Origin: UBA2040 sp047637535
GTDB taxonomy: Bacteria; Bacteroidota; Bacteroidia; Flavobacteriales_D; Crocinitomicaceae
Reading direction: 5' to 3'
Length of the DNA: 38,027 nt
NCBI GenBank assembly: GCA_047637535.1
Contig: JBLIKY010000002.1
Span: 1-38,027 of the forward strand
A model generated the notes under the pieces. It saw nothing but the letters and a program-made list of their open reading frames with translations, had not been told where the DNA came from and searched no databases. Position numbers and translations under genes: made by a program. Of this stretch, positions 32,956-38,027 are shown in pieces (the stretch's first letter is position 1; each line of letters opens with the position of its first letter).

Positions 32956-33492
32956 TTAATCTTGAAGAAATGAAAAATGCACAGTTCCATAGTTCTTTAC
33001 CAAAACAAATTTGGGATGATCTTCAAAACTGACTTTTTGATTGTGCTCGATGATTAGCCATCCGTCTTCGTTCAAAAGACTTCTGTCAAATACAGTCTGA
33101 GCAATCTTATGATGAAAAGTCACATCGTAAGGCGGATCGGCAAAAATAACGTCAAAAGTAAGAGGCGTGTTTTCAATAAAATGGTGAATATCTTGTTTGA
33201 GAACCTGCAATTCATCTTCAATTTTCAATTCTTTACTGAGGCCATGAAGAAATTTGACGCATCTGTAATTTTGATCGATTGCAATTACTCGTTTAGCTCC
33301 TCCTGAGACGAATTCTAGACTTATGTTACCCGTTCCTGAACAAAGGTCAAGAACTTCTGCTTTTTCAAGATCAATTCTGTTGTCGATGATGTTAAAAAGT
33401 CCTTCTTTGGCAAAATTGGTCGTTGGTCTCGAATCAAACCCTTTAGGCACGTTGAGTCTTCTAGACTTCAGTTTTCCGCGAATTATACGCAT
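32956..33492 (-). CDS. rsmD: 16S rRNA (guanine-966 N2) methyltransferase
   Basis: Methylates G966 of 16S rRNA during 30S maturation. 178 residues, Rossmann fold: N-terminal MRIIRGKLKSRRLNVPKG and RPTTNFAKEGLFNI, SAM-binding DLCSGTGNISLEF from residue 49, acidic Asp73 in AIDQN, and catalytic DPPY at 119-122. Its start overlaps the DUF3822 gene's end by 10 bp, and coaD follows. Confidence 0.95.
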   Translation of the reverse strand: MRIIRGKLKSRRLNVPKGFDSRPTTNFAKEGLFNIIDNRIDLEKAEVLDLCSGTGNISLEFVSGGAKRVIAIDQNYRCVKFLHGLSKELKIEDELQVLKQDIHHFIENTPLTFDVIFADPPYDVTFHHKIAQTVFDRSLLNEDGWLIIEHNQKVSFEDHPKFVLVKNYGTVHFSFLQD

Positions 33493-34247
33493 AAAGTTTG
33501 ATATTGATTGATGAGATTTTTATGTTGTGTAATTTCCAATTGCTTAAAACTCGCAATTTTCTTTGTTTTGGTTTCAAAATCAGCCAATAGTTGATTTTCT
33601 TCTTTATAATAAGGCACTAAGGTCAATTTTCCTTTCGTTTCTTTCCAATTCTTGGTCTCCAATACATGTGCCGTATGATAAATCAAGTCATCCGAATTTT
33701 GGTATTCAAAACTGTTGTAAAACTGCAATTCATTGTCCTTGACCGCCATTAAGATAAAATGGGTATCGTGTACAATTAAAATGGCATTAAGGTAATAGGT
33801 TGGTTGGCTGAATAAACCTCTAATGGCATGAGAACCTTCGTGCTGAATGAGCATACGAGGAAAGCGAATAATAAAAAAGGATTTAACCCAAAGTGGAACC
33901 TCATAAATATTAACTCCTGTAAATTCGGGGATACGGTTAAAGTCGATATCGTTTTCAGGTGTTCCCTCGCCAAAAGACAATTTGTAGGTGGCAACAGTAT
34001 CTACATTTCCGAAGATAGAATAGGGAAGAAGGGTCGATTTTTCGCTGTACCAAGAAAGAGAGAATTCATCCCAATCTTCTTGCCTATAATTTGTTTGATT
34101 TAAGAATTGATCAAGCTGTTCTTTATAGCCAAAATCAGTCTTATCTTTAAAAGAAAAACAATGAGATTCGCTTACTTCTCCACTAATTACTTTGGAAAGC
34201 CTAACAGCGCTGCGGTCTATATCAACCGTTAATTGTGATTTGGCCAT
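33483..34247 (-). CDS. DUF3822 family protein
   Basis: A 254-residue cytoplasmic protein recognised as DUF3822, a Bacteroidota family usually encoded next to rsmD and coaD, as here. The sequence begins with a beta-rich part (LTVDIDRSAVRLSKVISGE) and has later strands such as NAILIVHDTHFILMAVKDNE, a layout compatible with an actin/hexokinase-like fold; that is an inference. The function is unknown; consistent linkage to rsmD suggests a role near rRNA modification or CoA synthesis, without proof. It overlaps rsmD by 10 bp and follows the membrane protein gene by 3 bp. Confidence 0.82.
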   Translation of the reverse strand: MAKSQLTVDIDRSAVRLSKVISGEVSESHCFSFKDKTDFGYKEQLDQFLNQTNYRQEDWDEFSLSWYSEKSTLLPYSIFGNVDTVATYKLSFGEGTPENDIDFNRIPEFTGVNIYEVPLWVKSFFIIRFPRMLIQHEGSHAIRGLFSQPTYYLNAILIVHDTHFILMAVKDNELQFYNSFEYQNSDDLIYHTAHVLETKNWKETKGKLTLVPYYKEENQLLADFETKTKKIASFKQLEITQHKNLINQYQTLCV

Positions 34248-34250
34248 GGC

Positions 34251-35132
34251 CTATTGTTCCCAAGAACCTCCAGTATCGTTTGTAGTTAATTTACCAAATG
34301 ACATTTCCATGAAACCTTCACCTCTTTTTTCGTAAGGCAGTTTACCGTGTACGTAGATTGCTGGGAAAACAACTTCACCCATTTTTACGCTATCTGCCAC
34401 TTCCATGTTCCATTTCTTACCTCCTGAATTAGGAATCAATGGCAAAGAGTCAGCATAAAAAGAACCGAATCCATCTTTTGCACGAGCTTGCAGGTAAGAC
34501 ATAGTCGCAAATTTTGTTTGCATAAATGGCACCATCACCGTATCTCTTCTGAAATTTTGAAGGTCAGGGTCAACAACGTCCATTTTACTCAACAAGTAGG
34601 CTTCACCTTGCGTCATGTTGACATCGATTGCTCTGTTGTCACCGTATAACATTTTTCTTTCTTCAAGTGAGATTTTACGAGAAGGAACTTGACCTTCAAC
34701 TTCAACGAAAGCCACTTTACCGTTTTTAATGAAATCGATTAGTTCTTCCCATGTCGCAGCATAAAGACCAAAAGTCTCTGCATGCGCTTTTTGAGCTGAG
34801 CGAATATCTCTAAGGTTCATTTCTGATTTGCTAACACAAAAACGAACTTCTTCTTGATAATTAATTTCAGAATTAACTGAAGTTGCCGAAATCCAAAGGG
34901 CTACTACTGCCAACAAACCAGCTACAATACCAATAATGTTGATTAGTTTAGTTTGTAATTTACCCGAACTGTATAATAAACTCAAAACCCCTGAGACAAA
35001 CATCATCAAGGTAGCAATTGTATATACTGCCGACTGATCTGTTTGTAGACCGATAATTAACATTACGAGTCCGACAATTAAAAACAATGCTGGAACAGAA
35101 TATTTCTTCAATAAAACTGAAAGATCTTTCAT
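34251..35132 (-). CDS. Unknown membrane-anchored protein
   Basis: A 293-residue protein with three hydrophobic helices near the N-terminus (about 13-29, 35-52 and 61-82) and a soluble domain from about 90 to the end, probably extracytoplasmic. The soluble part has a charged helix (MNLRDIRSAQKAHAETFGLY) followed by ATWEELIDFIKNGKVAFVEV. Helix, then aromatic-W-x-x-L, resembles the pseudopilin-like layout seen in some Bacteroidota proteins, but I do not assign a family. First gene of the operon with DUF3822, rsmD and coaD. Confidence 0.78.
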   Translation of the reverse strand: MKDLSVLLKKYSVPALFLIVGLVMLIIGLQTDQSAVYTIATLMMFVSGVLSLLYSSGKLQTKLINIIGIVAGLLAVVALWISATSVNSEINYQEEVRFCVSKSEMNLRDIRSAQKAHAETFGLYAATWEELIDFIKNGKVAFVEVEGQVPSRKISLEERKMLYGDNRAIDVNMTQGEAYLLSKMDVVDPDLQNFRRDTVMVPFMQTKFATMSYLQARAKDGFGSFYADSLPLIPNSGGKKWNMEVADSVKMGEVVFPAIYVHGKLPYEKRGEGFMEMSFGKLTTNDTGGSWEQ

Positions 35133-35158
35133 TATATACTTTTTTACATTTAGTTAGA

Positions 35159-35166
35159 CAAATCTA
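35159..35166 (-). promoter_or_regulatory. -7 promoter element of the DUF3822-rsmD-coaD operon
   Basis: Minus-strand TAGATTTG, an exact TAnnTTTG match, 26 nt before ATG 35132. No -33 element at the expected distance. Confidence 0.5.
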
Positions 35167-35274
35167 CAATTTTTTCAAAAGCGGAAAAGACCAAACAGTA
35201 GTTTTTTTGTACACTATACGAATTGATGCTATCCTTTTTATTCAATTACCTTTATAAAGTCAAAAATAAAGTGG

Positions 35275-36705
35275 GTGGATAAGAATAGTTTTAAAGAGAT
35301 TTTTTCAGAATTCTTTGGTATGAAACCAACGGAAGAGCAAACTCAATTGCTGGATAAATTGACCGAGTTTGTTTTTAAAAAAGACTCCGGACTTCTTTTC
35401 TTACTCAAAGGATATGCAGGTACAGGTAAAACTTCAATGTTAGGTGCCTTAGTGAAAACCTTAAAAGAATCTCGAGTTAGATCAAAACTAATGGCTCCAA
35501 CAGGTCGAGCAGCAAAAGTTTTAGGGCTAAAATCAAATGCCCCAGCCTCAACTATACATAAAGTAATTTATAGGCGAAGCATGGGGACTGATGGACAATA
35601 TAAAAGTTCGCTCACTCCAAACCTACACAAGGATACTTTGTTTATCGTCGATGAGGCATCTATGATTGGCGATTACACCATGAACAAAGACGGTAGCATA
35701 AGCGGAAACAATCTTTTGGAAGATTTAATTGAATTTGTTTATTCTGGGAAAGACTGTAAAATGATTTTCCTGGGTGATGAAGGTCAGCTTCCACCAGTGG
35801 GGTCAGACTATTCTCCTGCGCTTTCAAAAGATTATTTAAAAGAGAATTTTATTCGACTGGATATTGATGAGATGAATTTAAAGCAGGTTGTGAGGCAGGC
35901 TGAAGGTTCGAGTATATTGATGAACGCTACCTATTTAAGGTCGGCAGAGGAATACACCTTTCCCAAATTTACATTACAAAAAGGGGGTGACTTGATACGA
36001 CTTCCGGGTGATGAAATTCAAGATGTTTTGGATCAGTCCATGACGAACTTGGGACCAGAAGAGACAATTGTGGTCACTAGGTCTAACAAAAGAGCCAATT
36101 TGTTTAATAACCATATCCGTGCGCGTATTTTGTGGTATGAAGAGGAGCTTTGTTCGGGTGAGCTTTTAATGGCCGTTAAAAACAACTATTACTGGCTTGA
36201 CGACGATTCTTCAATGGGCTTTATCGCCAATGGCGAAATGATGATTGTCAAGCGCTATTTAAAAACTGAAGAATTATATGGCTTTCGTTTTGCGAAGGTC
36301 ATTGTAAAGTTTGTTGATTATCCGTTCGAACCGGAAAAGGAGTTGATGTTGTTGATTGATACGCTTCAGTCAGAAGGTCCGAGTTTAAACCGTGAAGACG
36401 CCAAGCGACTATTTTTTGCCATAGAAGAAGATTACATGGACGAAAAGAACAAGAAAAAACGATACGAAAAGATAAGAAGAGATCCTTATTTTAATGCCTT
36501 GCAAGTCAAATATGCCTATGCAGTTACTTGCCACAAGTCGCAAGGAGGGCAGTGGACCAATGTTTTCATAGATCAAGGATACTTAACAGATGAAATGTTA
36601 GATGCTTCTTATTTTAGATGGTTGTACACCGCTTTGACAAGAGCAACTGAAAAAGCCTACTTTATTAACTTTAAACCCGAGTTTTTCGAAGACGAGGAGG
36701 ATTAG
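35275..36705 (+). CDS. RecD/Dda-like superfamily 1 DNA helicase
   Basis: A 476-residue ATPase. Walker A GYAGTGKT at 46-53, motif Ia APTGRAAKVL, Walker B VDEASM at about 125-130, motif III LGDEGQLPPVG, and the C-terminal UvrD-type half with YAVTCHKSQGGQW and YTALTRA, the signature of SF1B 5'-3' helicases such as RecD2 and phage Dda. It lacks RecD2's long N-terminal region, so it is closer in size to Dda. Expected in replication-fork or repair processing. GTG 35275 is the chosen start; ATG 35320 would cut part of the N-terminus. TACCTTTA at 35247-35254 (7 of 8) with TTG 21 nt upstream may be its promoter. The last 4 bp overlap the convergent gene. Confidence 0.92.
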   Translation: MDKNSFKEIFSEFFGMKPTEEQTQLLDKLTEFVFKKDSGLLFLLKGYAGTGKTSMLGALVKTLKESRVRSKLMAPTGRAAKVLGLKSNAPASTIHKVIYRRSMGTDGQYKSSLTPNLHKDTLFIVDEASMIGDYTMNKDGSISGNNLLEDLIEFVYSGKDCKMIFLGDEGQLPPVGSDYSPALSKDYLKENFIRLDIDEMNLKQVVRQAEGSSILMNATYLRSAEEYTFPKFTLQKGGDLIRLPGDEIQDVLDQSMTNLGPEETIVVTRSNKRANLFNNHIRARILWYEEELCSGELLMAVKNNYYWLDDDSSMGFIANGEMMIVKRYLKTEELYGFRFAKVIVKFVDYPFEPEKELMLLIDTLQSEGPSLNREDAKRLFFAIEEDYMDEKNKKKRYEKIRRDPYFNALQVKYAYAVTCHKSQGGQWTNVFIDQGYLTDEMLDASYFRWLYTALTRATEKAYFINFKPEFFEDEED

Positions 36706-38027
36706 AGTGATATTTTAATGTATTCATTTGCAACCAATACCTTTGTTTTTGAGAGTTCTTTATTGAATCGATCAATTACAATTTTAGCTTCGCTTCTTGT
36801 TAAATAATGGCCGGCATACACGTTGATTTCGCTTTTTAATTTTTTAAGAATTTCTATCGTTCGCATGGCGCTCAAAACATCATTTTTTGAAGCATTTGTT
36901 TTTCTAGTTTGATTCTCAATTTCTTCATCTATTACTTTTAGATTGGAAGCAACGGGGTCGGTGTAAGAATGAACTTCAAGATCTATGCTTCGGTTAAGAT
37001 TAACGGTTAATTCACTTCTTCTTAATTCTTTGTAATCCTGACCATCTCTGGCTTTGTTCTGCTCTTCAGTGTTTGCACCTGGATACGTTTTTTCTTCAAC
37101 GGCATTCAAGTTTTTCACAATGTTTACGCCTTTTTTTACTCCAATTCCATCACCAAAAGCATTGATGTTAAAGTCAACATTTTTGTCCAACAAGCCTTCT
37201 AAAAACATATGAATCGATAAGCTATCATCGTCAGTAAACAAAGGTTGGTTCAGTACGAAAGAATCAGAAGAAAAAACATCGTTTAAGGCCAATTGAATAC
37301 GTGCGTTGTAATTGGGCTTAGCATCCATAAGGTTAATGTGGAGCATTACCTCATCTGCATTTTTGGACAAGGCAGAATTGGGAATAGCCAATAACTTAAC
37401 CTCAAATGGCACAGTGTCTAAACTAGCCGGAAAGGTAAATTCTTGTGTGTACAAATCAAAAGTAGTCGAGTCTTCGAAAAGATATAAACCATCTTTTTCA
37501 GTATAGCTCATAGGGTAATAACCGAAGGCTCGTTTGTAAGAATCTAATCTGATTTGATATTTTGCAATCAAATCCATTGCCTCCTCTTTTTGGTCCTCCA
37601 ATTCTTTTATTTTTCGCTTGTATGCGTTAAACCTATCGTATAATGCAACGATTTCGTTTTGCTTTTCTACTCTGGCTCTTTTTTGAGAATTGGTAGTAGG
37701 CTGATAATCGCGCAGAGTAGTGCTCTTTCTTTTGGCTTTCTTAGTTCTTCTAGATGCCTTTTTGCTGGTCGAAATCGCTGTTAGGCCAAAATCAGAATAC
37801 ATTTTTTCTGATTTTTCTATTCTCAATTCCGTTTCGTCTTTCTTTTTGTTGTTGTAGTCTATCCAATGATCAAATCCTTTTTTTCCGTAGATTAGGTTGT
37901 TTAAATCACCGATTTTCTCTTTCTCCATTTCATCAATTATAGATTGATAAGTCCCACCACTGCCAAATGCAGAATCTGGGGAAAGAAAACGGGTTTCGCC
38001 CGAACCAAACAAACGATAACTCTTACC
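36702..38027 (-). CDS. Unknown large protein, N-terminus beyond window
   Basis: The frame is open to the right edge, so the first 442 codons seen are the C-terminal part; the frame reads GKSYRLFGSG across 38010-38027, and the TTG at 38012 is probably an internal Leu. Visible parts: a basic stretch rich in Lys, Arg and Ser (about 70 residues from the right end), a coiled-coil (VEKQNEIVALYDRFNAYKRK), a beta-rich middle (FTFPASLDTVPFEVKLLAIP) and a helical C-terminus. No catalytic motif is recognised. No family can be assigned. The 3' end overlaps the helicase by 4 bp. Confidence 0.72.
   Translation of the reverse strand, partial: GKSYRLFGSGETRFLSPDSAFGSGGTYQSIIDEMEKEKIGDLNNLIYGKKGFDHWIDYNNKKKDETELRIEKSEKMYSDFGLTAISTSKKASRRTKKAKRKSTTLRDYQPTTNSQKRARVEKQNEIVALYDRFNAYKRKIKELEDQKEEAMDLIAKYQIRLDSYKRAFGYYPMSYTEKDGLYLFEDSTTFDLYTQEFTFPASLDTVPFEVKLLAIPNSALSKNADEVMLHINLMDAKPNYNARIQLALNDVFSSDSFVLNQPLFTDDDSLSIHMFLEGLLDKNVDFNINAFGDGIGVKKGVNIVKNLNAVEEKTYPGANTEEQNKARDGQDYKELRRSELTVNLNRSIDLEVHSYTDPVASNLKVIDEEIENQTRKTNASKNDVLSAMRTIEILKKLKSEINVYAGHYLTRSEAKIVIDRFNKELSKTKVLVANEYIKISL

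Overview
The window looks like a chromosomal segment of a low-GC member of the Bacteroidota, most likely order Flavobacteriales. The supporting signs are recurrent promoter elements of the Bacteroidota type (TAnnTTTG at -7, sometimes TTG or TTTG about 18-21 nt upstream), almost no Shine-Dalgarno sequences, an OmpA protein with calcium-binding thrombospondin type 3 repeats, a DUF3822-rsmD-coaD cluster and lineage-typical coiled-coil lipoproteins. I see no phage, insertion sequence, CRISPR array or other clear mobile element; most of the window is vertically inherited core and shell genes.

Layout. 1-3443 (minus): operon of a phosphohexomutase, chorismate synthase (aroC) and a GT-C-like membrane protein cut by the window edge. 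3472-4011: a long intergenic stretch holding a candidate small RNA with its own promoter and a strong terminator. 4012-8084 (plus): a two-gene signalling unit, REC-PAS-PAS-SpoIIE phosphatase followed by a membrane PAS-PAS histidine kinase. 8132-8981 (minus): XRE regulator plus DUF2975 membrane protein. 9162-11808 (plus): tightly overlapped operon tatA - nitroreductase - unknown membrane protein - beta-barrel protein - DUF985 cupin. 11801-14960 (minus): M61 peptidase and Asp-box lipoprotein. 15017-17646: coiled-coil lipoprotein, transglutaminase-like protein, unknown membrane protein, shikimate kinase. 17852-18367: tRNA-Lys, its terminator, and a frameshifted, truncated YdeI/DUF1801-type pseudogene. 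18368-19720: OmpA. 19721-20350: repeat-rich noncoding stretch with a tetranucleotide tract and a 36-bp minisatellite. 20351-23323: MscS channel, DUF218 protein, rhodanese, SGNH lipoprotein. 23316-26444 (minus): TPR - ComA-type phosphosulfolactate synthase - WD40 operon. 26590-30273 (minus): DEAD-box helicase with an RGG-rich tail, then typA. 30423-32402: rhomboid protease convergent with a cysteine-less TlpA-like protein. 32457-35132 (minus): membrane protein - DUF3822 - rsmD - coaD. 35275-36705 (plus): RecD-like helicase. 36702-38027 (minus): large unknown protein cut by the window end.

How the parts fit: the left and middle hold shikimate pathway enzymes (aroC, aroK), translation and RNA factors (tRNA-Lys, typA, DEAD helicase, rsmD) and CoA synthesis (coaD). 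Envelope functions (OmpA, MscS, Tat, lipoproteins, M61, rhomboid, beta-barrel) make up much of the rest. The least explained items are the candidate small RNA at about 3632-3805, a repeated start architecture in which the -7 element lies 4-5 nt before ATG (suggesting leaderless mRNAs), the ComA homologue in a scaffold-protein operon, the minisatellite next to ompA, and the tat-led five-gene operon. I do not see a clear-cut new defence or mobile system.
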